From: Agromyces seonyuensis
GTDB taxonomy: Bacteria > Actinomycetota > Actinomycetes > Actinomycetales > Microbacteriaceae
Assembly: GCF_009789225.1 (NCBI RefSeq)
Contig: NZ_WSTA01000041.1
Coordinates: 1 to 32,320 of the forward strand
Direction: 5' to 3'
DNA length: 32,320 nt
Notes under the pieces: generated by a model
What the model was told of the DNA's origin: nothing
Seen by the model: only the letters and a program-made list of their open reading frames with translations
The model's database searches: none
Program-made: the position numbers and the translations under genes
Part shown: piece by piece, positions 7,336 through 15,968 of the stretch
How the letters are laid out: each line of letters begins with the position of its first letter
Numbering within the stretch: the stretch's first letter is position 1

Positions 7336-8302
7336 AGGTCAGCTCCTTCTTGTTGCCGAGGATTCCCTGCGGTCGGAAGATCACCAGCAGCATGAGCGCG
7401 ACGCCGATGAGGATGTAGCGCAGGGTGCCGGCCTGGATGCCCGTGATGGGCAGGATGCCCGACTGGGCGAGCGCGGGGAGCACGTTGCCGAGGAACGTGA
7501 AGACGATCCAGTAGAGCAGCGAACCGAGCAGCGGCCCGAAGACCGTCGCCGCGCCGCCGAGGAGGAGGCCGGTCCAGACGAAGAACGTGAGCGAGGTCAC
7601 GTAGATGCCCGGGTTGACGGCCGAGGGCAGCGCGTAGACGACACCGCCCGCGGCGATGAGCACGCCGCCGAGGACGAGCGCCTGCATCTTGTAGGAGAAG
7701 ACGTTCTTGCCGAGCGCGCGCACGGCGTCCTCGTCTTCGCGGATGCCCTTGAGCACGCGGCCCCACGGGGAGTGGATGATGCGCCACACGAAGAAGGTCG
7801 CGACCGCGAGCGTGATGAGGCCGATGATGCGCACCCACCAGTCGTTCTCGTTGTAGGTCCACGGTCCGAAGCCGTACGTGCCGTCCGGAATCGGGTTCGA
7901 CTCCCGGAAGCTGCCGTGATACCCGCTCAAGCCGTCGGCGGAGCCGGTGACCTCGTCGAACGTGGTCGTGAGGAACAGCAGTCGGAGCACCTCGGCGGCC
8001 GCGATCGTGACGATCGCGAGGTAGTCGCCGCGCAGGCGCAGTGTCGGGATGCCGAGGATGAGCGCGAAGATCGCGGCGGCGCCGAGACCGATGAGCGCGC
8101 CGGCCCACCAGGGGAGGCCGAACGTGAGGATCGAGATCGCGTAGCCGTAGGCGCCGAGGGCCATGAAGCCGGCGACGCCCATGTTGAGCAGGCCGGCGAA
8201 GCCGAAGTGCACGGCGAGGCCGAGGGCGGCGAGCGCGTAGGCGATCGTCGTCGGCGCCAGGATCGCGGCGCCGGTGTTGGACAGAATCTGCAGCCAATCC
8301 AT
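7325..8302 (-). CDS. livM: Branched-chain amino acid ABC transporter permease LivM
   Basis: A 325-residue inner-membrane permease with about eight to nine hydrophobic segments. LivM features include GFAGLLNMGVAGFMALGAYGYA near the N-terminus (split here as GFAGLLNMG and AGFMALGAY), the TLRLRGDYLAIVTIAAAEVLRL coupling region, WGRVLKGIREDEDAVRALGKN (the EAA-like loop that contacts the ATPases), and LLGGAATVFGPLLG near the end. It forms the translocation pore with LivH. The ATG at 8302 lies 10 nt after the livH stop; livG overlaps its 3' end. The region between helices holds a large aromatic-rich external loop (ESNPIPDGTYGFGPWTYNEN). Confidence 0.95.
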   Translation of the reverse strand: MDWLQILSNTGAAILAPTTIAYALAALGLAVHFGFAGLLNMGVAGFMALGAYGYAISILTFGLPWWAGALIGLGAAAIFALILGIPTLRLRGDYLAIVTIAAAEVLRLLFLTTTFDEVTGSADGLSGYHGSFRESNPIPDGTYGFGPWTYNENDWWVRIIGLITLAVATFFVWRIIHSPWGRVLKGIREDEDAVRALGKNVFSYKMQALVLGGVLIAAGGVVYALPSAVNPGIYVTSLTFFVWTGLLLGGAATVFGPLLGSLLYWIVFTFLGNVLPALAQSGILPITGIQAGTLRYILIGVALMLLVIFRPQGILGNKKELTFVK

Positions 8303-8312
8303 GATGGGGCCC

Positions 8313-9650
8313 CTATCCGATTCGCTCGCGTCGGCCCAGGATGCCCTGGGGCCGGAACAGCAGGATGACGATGAGCACGACGAGGGCGCCCGCGTACTTC
8401 AGGTCGGCCGGGATCCACAGCGAGGACACCTCGACGAGGATGCCCACGATGAGGGCTCCGACGAGGGCGCCGTAGGCCGTGCCGAGACCGCCGAGGGTGA
8501 CGGCGGCGAAGATCAGCAGCAGCACCTGCGCGCCCATGTCCCACTTGAGACCCGGGCGGTAGTAGGCGTAGAGGATGCCCGCGAGGCCCGCGAGGGCGGC
8601 GGAGACGATCCAGACGATCCGGACGACGTGGTCGACGTCGATGCCCGAAGCCGACGCGAGCGACGGGTTGTCGCTGATCGCGCGGGTCGCCTTGCCGATG
8701 CGCGAGTACGTCAACCAGAGCGCGAACGCGACGATGACGATGATGCAGATCGCGATCGTGGCGAGGTCGATCCAGCTCACGCTGACGAGGCCGCCGAAGA
8801 TCGGGAACTTCTCCGCGGTCGCGTAGGGGAGCTGGGTCGTGCCGCCGCCGATGAAGAACTGGTACGTGTAGCGCAGCGCGAGCGAGAGGCCGATGGAGAC
8901 GATCATCAGCTGGACGACGCCGACGCCCTTCTTGCGCAGGGGCCGCCACAGGATCAGGTCGAGCACGTATCCGAACACGCCGCTCAGCACGATCGCGATC
9001 GGGATGGCGAGCCAGAGGGGCAGCAGGAGCGTCGCGCCGGTGCCCACGAGCGCCGAGGTGATCACGGCGCCGAAGGTCACCATCTCGCCGTGGGCGAAGT
9101 TGGAGATGCCCGTCGTGCCGAACACGAGCGAGAGGCCGACGGCCGCGAGGCCGAGCATGAGGCCGAAGCTGATGCCCTGGAAGATGCGCTGGAAGAGCTG
9201 CGCGCCGAAGCTCGTGACGTTGCGCTCGCCCTCGCCGATGAAGAAGTTGACGGTCACCCGACCGCCGGCGCCGACTTCGGCCTCCTTCTCGTTGGGGGAG
9301 TCGTCCTCGGGGTCGATGACCGCGATGCCCTCGGGGAGGGTCTCCTCGTCGAGCGTGACGGTGTACGTCTCGTTCTTCTCGGGCACGGAGACGCGCCACT
9401 GGCCGGCCTCGTCGGTTTCGACCTCCTGCTCACCGCCGGGGCCGTCGATGACGAGGCGGACGCCCTCGAGGGGTTCGCCGTCGAGTTGGACGTTGCCGCT
9501 GATGCGGTACGGGTCGCCGTCTGCCGCGGTGGCTGCGGTCGGCAGCGCCAGGGCGAGAAGGAATGCGGCGACGATCGCGCCGATCAATACGGATGCTCGG
9601 CCGGCCTTTTTCGGGCGCGGCGGAGCAATGGCGGGGGTTGGGGACCTCAC
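8313..9650 (-). CDS. livH: Branched-chain amino acid ABC permease LivH with N-terminal secreted beta-sandwich domain
   Basis: A 445-residue protein, about 150 longer than ordinary LivH. Residues 14-43 form a signal-peptide-like segment (PKKAGR, a hydrophobic core, then ATAAD). Residues about 47-140 resemble a carboxypeptidase-regulatory/CNA-B-like beta-sandwich (YRISGNVQLDGEPLEGVRL, DEAGQWRVSVPEKNETYTV). The LivH permease follows, with GLMLGLAAVGLSLVFG, the NFAHGEM motif, and SRIGKATRAISDNPSLA as the ATPase-contact loop. The GTG at 9650 follows GGAGG at 4 nt; longer frames lack a ribosome site and would bury the signal segment. It is first in the livHMGF operon. The extra domain would sit outside the membrane, where the LivK lipoprotein docks. 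Confidence 0.9.
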   Translation of the reverse strand: MRSPTPAIAPPRPKKAGRASVLIGAIVAAFLLALALPTAATAADGDPYRISGNVQLDGEPLEGVRLVIDGPGGEQEVETDEAGQWRVSVPEKNETYTVTLDEETLPEGIAVIDPEDDSPNEKEAEVGAGGRVTVNFFIGEGERNVTSFGAQLFQRIFQGISFGLMLGLAAVGLSLVFGTTGISNFAHGEMVTFGAVITSALVGTGATLLLPLWLAIPIAIVLSGVFGYVLDLILWRPLRKKGVGVVQLMIVSIGLSLALRYTYQFFIGGGTTQLPYATAEKFPIFGGLVSVSWIDLATIAICIIVIVAFALWLTYSRIGKATRAISDNPSLASASGIDVDHVVRIVWIVSAALAGLAGILYAYYRPGLKWDMGAQVLLLIFAAVTLGGLGTAYGALVGALIVGILVEVSSLWIPADLKYAGALVVLIVILLFRPQGILGRRERIG

Positions 9651-9706
9651 GAAACCTCCAGGTCGGGACAACGCGGACGACGTGTGTCTCGTCGCCCGTG
9701 ACTGAG

Positions 9707-9712
9707 AGTGTA
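9707..9712 (-). promoter_or_regulatory. Candidate -10 box of livHMGF
   Basis: TACACT on the minus strand, about 57 nt before the livH start. No convincing -35 is seen, so this is a weak call. Confidence 0.3.
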
Positions 9713-9844
9713 TGAAGCGTACTGTGTCATGGGCATTTCGTACCCCGGGGTCGGAGGCCGACCGGAATGCAATCGTGACCGGCCATCCGGGCCGCTCACA
9801 GGCCGCTCGCAGCCCATGGGGAATGCACTCGGAGCCCGCCCGCT

Positions 9845-9850
9845 TAACAT
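9845..9850 (+). promoter_or_regulatory. Candidate guaB -10 box
   Basis: TAACAT is the most AT-rich hexamer upstream of guaB and implies an untranslated leader of about 50 nt. The best -35 (ATGCAC at 9823) is poor. Confidence 0.35.
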
Positions 9851-9853
9851 TGA

Positions 9854-11407
<1,554 letters not shown>

Positions 11408-11523
11408 CGGCTGAGGGTCAGCGCGGCGCGGCGGAGCCGCGACGCGCTTCCCTCAGCAAGGCGGCAGCAGGAGCGCCGGGACGCGCCGGCGTTCCGGCGC
11501 GTCTCCGGCAGACTGCCCACGAG

Positions 11524-11579
11524 ACGGCCCCATCCGAAGGACGACCGGCGAAGCCGGTCCGACCACCGGGCGGGGCCGT
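11524..11579 (+). terminator. Probable guaB terminator (nested hairpins)
   Basis: Outer arms ACGGCCCC (11524) and GGGGCCGT (11572) enclose a perfect 7-bp hairpin GACCGGC-gaa-GCCGGTC at 11543-11559. The tail TCTCCGTGTC resembles that of the livF terminator. Confidence 0.6.
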
Positions 11580-11603
11580 TCTCCGTGTCCGCCCCCGGTC
11601 CGC

Positions 11604-11609
11604 TATCCT
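11604..11609 (+). promoter_or_regulatory. Candidate -10 box of ABC-F gene
   Basis: TATCCT is a good -10 match about 64 nt before the ABC-F start. The resulting leader contains a GCTGCCC-ttc-GGGCGGC hairpin at about 11614-11630. Confidence 0.4.
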
Positions 11610-11673
11610 GTTCGGCTGCCCTTCGGGCGGCGCGACCGCGCGGCGTGCGCGGACGCCGACGACGGGAACCGCC

Positions 11674-13374
11674 ATGGGCTACATCGACGTGGGCGGCGTG
11701 AGCTTCACGCTGCCGGACGGCCGCATCCTCCTCGACGAGGTGTCCTTCCGCGTGCCGGACGGGCGCACCACCGCGCTCATCGGCGCCAACGGCGCGGGCA
11801 AGACGACGTTGCTGCGCATCGTCCGGGGCGAGGTGCGGCCGGACGCGGGGAGCATCCAGATCGACGGCGGTCTCGCCGTCATGGACCAGTACGTCGGCAC
11901 GGGGATGACCGCCGAGGGCACGTCGCCGACCGTCGCGGGCCTGCTCGTCTCGGTCGCGCCGGCGCGCGTGCGGGCCGCGGCCATCGAGCTCGACGCGGCC
12001 GAGAACGCCCTCATCGAACGGGATGCCACCGAGGAGCAGCTCCGCTACGCGAACGCGCTCGCCGAATACGCGGAAGCGGGCGGCTACGACCAGGAGGTCG
12101 TCTGGGACCGGTGCACGAGCGCGGCGCTCGGGATGCCGTGGGAGCGGGCGAAGTGGCGGGACCTCTCGACCCTCTCCGGCGGGGAGCAGAAGCGGCTCGC
12201 GCTCGAGGCGCTGCTGCGCGGCCCGGAGCAGGTGCTCCTGCTCGACGAGCCCGACAACTCGCTCGACGTCCCGGGCAAGCGCTGGCTCGAGGAGCGCCTG
12301 CGCGAGACGTCCAAGACGGTGCTGCTCGTCTCCCACGACCGGGAACTGCTCGCGAACGCGGCGGACCGGATCGCGACGCTCGAGGCGTCGCCCGCGGGCA
12401 GCACCGCGTGGGTGCACGGCGGCGGGTTCGCGACGTACCACGCGGCCCGCGACGCCCGCTTCGAACGGCTCGACGAGCTGCGCCGACGCTGGGACGAGCG
12501 GCGCGCCCAACTCGTCAAGCTCGTGCAGGCGCTCAAGATCAAGGCCGCGAACAACGACGGCATGGCTTCGCGCTATCAGGCCGCGCTGACGCGGCTCGCG
12601 AAGTTCGACGAGGTCGGGCCGCCTGAGGAGCGGCCGCCGGCCCAGCAGGTGTCGATGCGGCTGCGGGGCGCCCGCACCGGCAAACGGTCGGTGATCGGGG
12701 AGCGGCTGGAGCTCACGGGGCTCATGCGGCCGTTCGACCTGGAGGTCTGGTACGGCGATCGCGTCGCGGTGCTCGGCTCGAACGGGTCGGGCAAGTCCCA
12801 CTTCCTCCGGCTGCTCGCCGCGGGCGGCACCGATCCGGATCCGCTGCAGGGGCACCGCACGGAGGCGGGCTCCCGCATCGCGCCCGTGCCGCACGCCGGC
12901 CGGGCGGTGCTCGGGGCGCGCGTGGTGCCGGGGTGGTTCGCGCAGGGCCAGGGGCAACCGGACCTCCGGGGCCGTTCGCTCCTCGACATCCTGCATCGCG
13001 GCGACGCGGAGCGGCCCGGCCTGCCGCGGGAGGCGGCGAGTCGCGCGCTCGACCGCTACGGCCTCGCGCACGCGGCGGAGCAGACGTTCGAGACGCTCTC
13101 GGGCGGGCAGCGGGCCCGGGTGCAGATCCTGCTGCTCGAGCTGTCGGGCGCGACGCTCCTGCTGCTCGACGAGCCGACCGACAACCTCGACCTCGTCTCG
13201 GCGGAGGCGCTGGAGGAGGCGCTCGCGGCGTTCGACGGCACGGTGCTCGCGGTGACGCACGACCGCTGGTTCGCCCGCGGGTTCGACCGCTTCCTCGTCT
13301 TCCGCTCCGACGGGGAGGTCGTGGAGACCGACGGCCCGGTGTGGGACGAGGCACGCGTGGTGCGCGCCCGCTGA
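11674..13374 (+). CDS. ABC-F family dual ATPase
   Basis: A 566-residue protein with two ABC domains in one chain and no membrane segments, the ABC-F layout; these proteins act on ribosomes (translation factors or antibiotic protection). Domain 1: Walker A GANGAGKTT at 37-45, LSGGEQKR near 167, Walker B VLLLDEPDNSLD. The charged inter-domain linker (about 250-330) carries RWDERRAQLVKL and the pair of helices expected for the P-site tRNA-interaction motif. Domain 2: Walker A GSNGSGKSH near 368, LSGGQRARVQ near 475, Walker B LLLLDEPTDNLD. Usual ABC-F proteins read DEPTNHLD; both copies differ here. The start is ATG at 11674; upstream frame is only a shadow of guaB. Whether it gives drug resistance cannot be told from sequence. 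Confidence 0.85.
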   Translation: MGYIDVGGVSFTLPDGRILLDEVSFRVPDGRTTALIGANGAGKTTLLRIVRGEVRPDAGSIQIDGGLAVMDQYVGTGMTAEGTSPTVAGLLVSVAPARVRAAAIELDAAENALIERDATEEQLRYANALAEYAEAGGYDQEVVWDRCTSAALGMPWERAKWRDLSTLSGGEQKRLALEALLRGPEQVLLLDEPDNSLDVPGKRWLEERLRETSKTVLLVSHDRELLANAADRIATLEASPAGSTAWVHGGGFATYHAARDARFERLDELRRRWDERRAQLVKLVQALKIKAANNDGMASRYQAALTRLAKFDEVGPPEERPPAQQVSMRLRGARTGKRSVIGERLELTGLMRPFDLEVWYGDRVAVLGSNGSGKSHFLRLLAAGGTDPDPLQGHRTEAGSRIAPVPHAGRAVLGARVVPGWFAQGQGQPDLRGRSLLDILHRGDAERPGLPREAASRALDRYGLAHAAEQTFETLSGGQRARVQILLLELSGATLLLLDEPTDNLDLVSAEALEEALAAFDGTVLAVTHDRWFARGFDRFLVFRSDGEVVETDGPVWDEARVVRAR

Positions 13375-13389
13375 GGCGGCGCGGTGCGG

Positions 13390-13501
13390 GCGCCCCGCGC
13401 GGGCCCGCGCCGCACGGGCTTCAGCCGACGGCGACTGCGATGGGGGCGCCCTGCATGGGCGCGCGCCGCGCGCGCTTCAGCCGAGGGCGACCGCGATGAG
13501 G
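13390..13501. repeat. 56-bp tandem duplication covering the doxX-like 3' end
   Basis: Unit A (13390-13445) and unit B (13446-13501) align over 56 nt without gaps, with 9 mismatches. Unit B holds the last eight codons and the stop of the DoxX gene; unit A is a second copy downstream of it. Each unit begins with a hairpin-forming GCGCCC...GGGCGC or similar, so the pair may also serve as terminators between the two convergent genes. Confidence 0.8.
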
Positions 13502-13980
13502 GCGCCGAGGTAGACGGCCTGTTCGAGGGTGCGCAGTCCGAGCGGCGTCGGCGGCTTGCCGTCCATGCCGGCGCCGCTGCGCGCGGCGTGCACGTTGGCG
13601 GGGAACACCGCGACGAGCAGGAGTGCGAGGCAGATCGCGGCGGCCCGGTGCGTCGCGGGCACGAGCAGTCCGATCGCGCCGAGGGCCTCGAGGATGCCCG
13701 TGACGACCACGATCGCCGTCGGGAACGGGAACACGGGCGGCACCATGGCGACGAGTTCGCCGCGGCGACGCCCGAACCTGGCGGACGCGGTGAGCAGGAA
13801 CATCAGGGCGAGCCCGACGGTCAGGGCGGCCTGCCAGCCCTGCGCGACGGTCAGGCCCGCGAGACCGGCCAGGGCGGTGATCGCCGTGCCGGCGACGAGG
13901 GCGATCGGGACCGGCCCGATGAGGCTGCGGACGCCGGCGCGTGCGGGTGTCGGCGTGGAGGCGGGTGCGGACGAGGTCAT
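13477..13980 (-). CDS. DoxX family membrane protein
   Basis: A 167-residue inner-membrane protein with four to five hydrophobic helices (LIGPVPIALVAGTAITALAG, WQAALTVGLALMFLLTASARF, FPTAIVVVTGILEALGAIGLLV, AAAICLALLLVAVFPANVH). The ILEALGAIGLL and FPANVH segments are typical of DoxX/DoxD-like proteins, whose functions vary and are mostly unknown. The ATG at 13980 follows CGGAGA. It is transcribed divergently from the TetR gene; one copy of a 19-bp imperfect palindrome lies 16 nt before its start, so it is the likely target of that regulator. Its 3' end is part of a tandem duplication. Confidence 0.82.
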   Translation of the reverse strand: MTSSAPASTPTPARAGVRSLIGPVPIALVAGTAITALAGLAGLTVAQGWQAALTVGLALMFLLTASARFGRRRGELVAMVPPVFPFPTAIVVVTGILEALGAIGLLVPATHRAAAICLALLLVAVFPANVHAARSGAGMDGKPPTPLGLRTLEQAVYLGALIAVALG

Positions 13981-13995
13981 GGGGTCTCCGATCGG

Positions 13996-14014
13996 ATCTT
14001 GTCATTGGCTAGAT
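13996..14014. promoter_or_regulatory. TetR-type operator copy 1 (doxX side)
   Basis: ATCTTGTCATTGGCTAGAT is an imperfect palindrome centred at 14005. It is identical to copy 2 except at one base and lies 16 nt upstream of the DoxX start. Confidence 0.7.
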
Positions 14015-14039
14015 ACCGACAGGATGCGCCGATGCCGCG

Positions 14040-14058
14040 ATCTTGTCAATGGCTAGAT
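14040..14058. promoter_or_regulatory. TetR-type operator copy 2 (tetR side)
   Basis: ATCTTGTCAATGGCTAGAT pairs with its own reverse complement at 14 of 19 positions. It covers the TTGTCA -35 (14043-14048) of the tetR promoter, 44 bp centre to centre from copy 1. Confidence 0.7.
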
Positions 14059-14072
14059 TCCGCCCGTACAGT
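14043..14072 (+). promoter_or_regulatory. tetR-like gene promoter
   Basis: -35 TTGTCA at 14043 and -10 TACAGT at 14067 have an 18-nt spacer. The -10 ends 6 nt before the ATG at 14079, so the message is likely leaderless. The -35 is inside the operator, implying autorepression. Confidence 0.6.
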
Positions 14073-14078
14073 GGAGGC

Positions 14079-14645
14079 ATGGCCTATCACCACGGCAACC
14101 TGCGCGCCGAGCTGCTCGACGCCGCGGCGGAGACGATCGCCGCCGGCGGCGTCGAGGGGCTGAGCCTGCGCGACCTCGCGCGCCGGGTCGGCGTCTCCCA
14201 CGCCGCCCCCGCCCACTGGTTCGGCGACCGCGCCGGGCTGCTCACCGCCGTCGCGGCCGACGGCTTCGCGCGCCTCGCCGACGACCTCGAGGCCGCGGCC
14301 GCCCCGGGCGGGGGCCTGCTCGAGGCCGGCATCGCCTACGTGCGCTTCGCGACCGCCGACCGCGGGCGCTTCGACGTCATGTTCCGGCCCGGGCTGCTGC
14401 GCGGCGACGACCCCGACCTGCGCGCGGCGCAGGAGCGTGCGGCGGCGGAACTCCGCTCGGCCGCGGCGGGCGTCCCGGGCGACGCGGGCACGGCCGGCCT
14501 TGCGGCGTGGTCGCTCGTGCACGGCCTCGCGACGCTCTGGAACTCCGGCGCGGTGCAGGACGACGCCCCCGTCGAGGAGGTCGCGCGGCGCGTGGCATCC
14601 GTGCTCGCCCCACCCGGCCCGGCACCCGCCGGGGGAGACCGGTAG
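14079..14645 (+). CDS. TetR family transcriptional regulator
   Basis: A 188-residue regulator. The N-terminus AYHHGNLRAELLDAA and the helix-turn-helix GVEGLSLRDLARRVGVSHAA followed by HWFGDRAGLL (about residues 27-60) are the classical TetR DNA-binding domain. The C-terminal domain (about 75-180) is all-helical, with HGLATLW near the end as in the WHG/TetR_C_33-like subgroup; the ligand is unknown. The ATG at 14079 follows a -10 box by 6 nt. The palindromic repeat in the intergenic region is its probable operator, controlling itself and the divergent DoxX gene. Its TAG stop is embedded in the -10 box of guaB3. Confidence 0.9.
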   Translation: MAYHHGNLRAELLDAAAETIAAGGVEGLSLRDLARRVGVSHAAPAHWFGDRAGLLTAVAADGFARLADDLEAAAAPGGGLLEAGIAYVRFATADRGRFDVMFRPGLLRGDDPDLRAAQERAAAELRSAAAGVPGDAGTAGLAAWSLVHGLATLWNSGAVQDDAPVEEVARRVASVLAPPGPAPAGGDR

Positions 14646-14648
14646 GCT
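14643..14648 (+). promoter_or_regulatory. -10 box of guaB3, probable leaderless start
   Basis: TAGGCT is followed by 6 nt and the GTG at 14655. Its first three bases are the tetR stop codon. Confidence 0.5.
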
Positions 14649-14654
14649 GGGACG

Positions 14655-15776
14655 GTGAGCCAGGAAGTCGAAATCGGCCGGTCCAAGCGCGGTCGCCGCG
14701 TCTACGCGTTCGATGACGTCGCGATCGTGCCCTCGCGGCGCACGCGCGACCCCGAAGTGGTGTCGACCGAGTGGTCGATCGACGCCTTCACCTTCGACAC
14801 CCCGTTCATCGCCGCGCCGATGGACTCGGTCGTCTCGCCCGCCACCGCGATCGCGATCGGCAAGCTCGGCGGCCTCGGCGTGCTCGACCTCGAGGGCCTC
14901 TGGACGCGCTACGCCGAGCCCGAGAAGATCTTCGCCGAGATCCGCAGCCTCCCCGCCGAGGCCGCGACGGCGCGCATGCAGCAGCTCTACAGCGAGCCGA
15001 TCAAGCCCGAGCTCGTCACCGAGCGCCTCGCGGAGATCCGCGCGGCGGGCGTCACGGTCGCGGGTGCGCTCTCCCCGCAGCGCACCGCCGAGCTCTACTC
15101 GACCGTGGTCGCCGCCGGCGTCGACCTCTTCGTCATCCGCGGCACCACGGTGTCGGCCGAGCACGTCTCGAAGAGCGTCGAGCCCCTGAATCTCAAGAAA
15201 TTCATCTACGAGCTCGACGTTCCCGTCATCGTCGGCGGCGCCTCGACCTACACGGCGGCGCTGCACCTCATGCGCACCGGCGCGGCGGGCGTGCTCGTCG
15301 GGTTCGGCGGCGGCGCCGCGTCGACCACGCGGTCGACGCTCGGCATCCACGCCCCGATGGCGACCGCGGTCGCCGACGTCGCCGGCGCCCGCCGCGACTA
15401 CCTCGACGAGTCGGGCGGCCGCTACGTGCACGTCATCGCCGACGGCGGCCTCGGCACCTCCGGCGACATCGTCAAGGCGATCGCGTGCGGCGCCGACGCC
15501 GTCATGCTCGGCACGACCCTCGCCCGCGCGAGCGAGGCGCCCGGCGGCGGGTACCACTGGGGTGCCGAGGCGCACCACGCGAAGCTGCCCCGCGGCCGCC
15601 GCGTCGAGGTCGGCACCGTCGGCCCGCTCGAGCAGGTCCTCTACGGTCCCGCGGCCGACGCCGACGGCAAGGCCAACCTCGTCGGTGCGCTGCGCAAGGC
15701 GATGGCCACGACCGGCTACTCCGACATCAAGGAGTTCCAGCGCGTCGAGGTCGTCGTCGCGCCCTACGGCGGCTGA
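14655..15776 (+). CDS. guaB3: GuaB3 family IMP dehydrogenase-related protein
   Basis: A 373-residue TIM-barrel protein of the IMPDH/GMP reductase superfamily with no CBS insertion. It matches the actinobacterial GuaB3 type: RRVYAFDDVAIVPSRRTRDP at the start, AAPMDSVVSP, GGLGVLDLEGLW, EPLNLKKFIYELDVPV, and GRYVHVIADGGLGTSGD with KAIACGADAVMLG. The catalytic loop reads GGGAASTTR at 218-226, so the nucleophilic Cys of GPGSICTTR in GuaB is a Ser (residue 223). The activity of actinobacterial GuaB3 is unsettled. The start is GTG at 14655. It lies 3.2 kb from guaB on the same strand, as part of a loose guanine nucleotide neighbourhood. Confidence 0.92.
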   Translation: MSQEVEIGRSKRGRRVYAFDDVAIVPSRRTRDPEVVSTEWSIDAFTFDTPFIAAPMDSVVSPATAIAIGKLGGLGVLDLEGLWTRYAEPEKIFAEIRSLPAEAATARMQQLYSEPIKPELVTERLAEIRAAGVTVAGALSPQRTAELYSTVVAAGVDLFVIRGTTVSAEHVSKSVEPLNLKKFIYELDVPVIVGGASTYTAALHLMRTGAAGVLVGFGGGAASTTRSTLGIHAPMATAVADVAGARRDYLDESGGRYVHVIADGGLGTSGDIVKAIACGADAVMLGTTLARASEAPGGGYHWGAEAHHAKLPRGRRVEVGTVGPLEQVLYGPAADADGKANLVGALRKAMATTGYSDIKEFQRVEVVVAPYGG

Positions 15777-15795
15777 ACTCCCGTCGCACGCATCG

Positions 15796-15826
15796 CGGCC
15801 GCGCCGAGCACGACTCGACGCGGCCG
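15796..15826 (+). terminator. Possible guaB3 terminator
   Basis: CGGCCGCG (15796-15803) and CGCGGCCG (15819-15826) can form an 8-bp stem with a 15-nt loop, followed by TCGCGTTCTC. Confidence 0.4.
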
Positions 15827-15913
15827 TCGCGTTCTCCCGTGCGGGCCGCGGCGCTCATCCTGAGGGTCGGCACCGAGCGGGCGCGACCCCTCCCATCCGG
15901 CCACGGAGATGGC

Positions 15914-15919
15914 TAGCCT
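15914..15919 (+). promoter_or_regulatory. Candidate glpD -10 box
   Basis: TAGCCT lies upstream of the glpD ATG (15969), predicting a start near 15926 and a leader of about 43 nt that contains the inverted repeat at 15927-15954. This also excludes the ATG at 15909 as start. Confidence 0.45.
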
Positions 15920-15926
15920 GGGAGGA

Positions 15927-15954
15927 CGGTCCGGATCGCTCGTGACCCGGACCG
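15927..15954. promoter_or_regulatory. Inverted repeat in glpD leader
   Basis: CGGTCCGG and CCGGACCG form a perfect 8+8 inverted repeat with a 12-nt spacer, starting at the predicted transcription start. It could be an operator or an RNA hairpin. Confidence 0.5.
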
Positions 15955-15968
15955 CATTGGGGGATGCG

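Noticed and set aside
8274-9701. Long acidic plus-strand frame over livH
   Set aside because: The Asp/Glu/Arg composition is what the antisense of a hydrophobic GC-rich gene produces; no ribosome site or motif.
15909-15968. Upstream ATG for glpD
   Set aside because: It lies at or before the TAGCCT -10 box and adds 20 non-conserved residues; ATG 15969 has a ribosome site.
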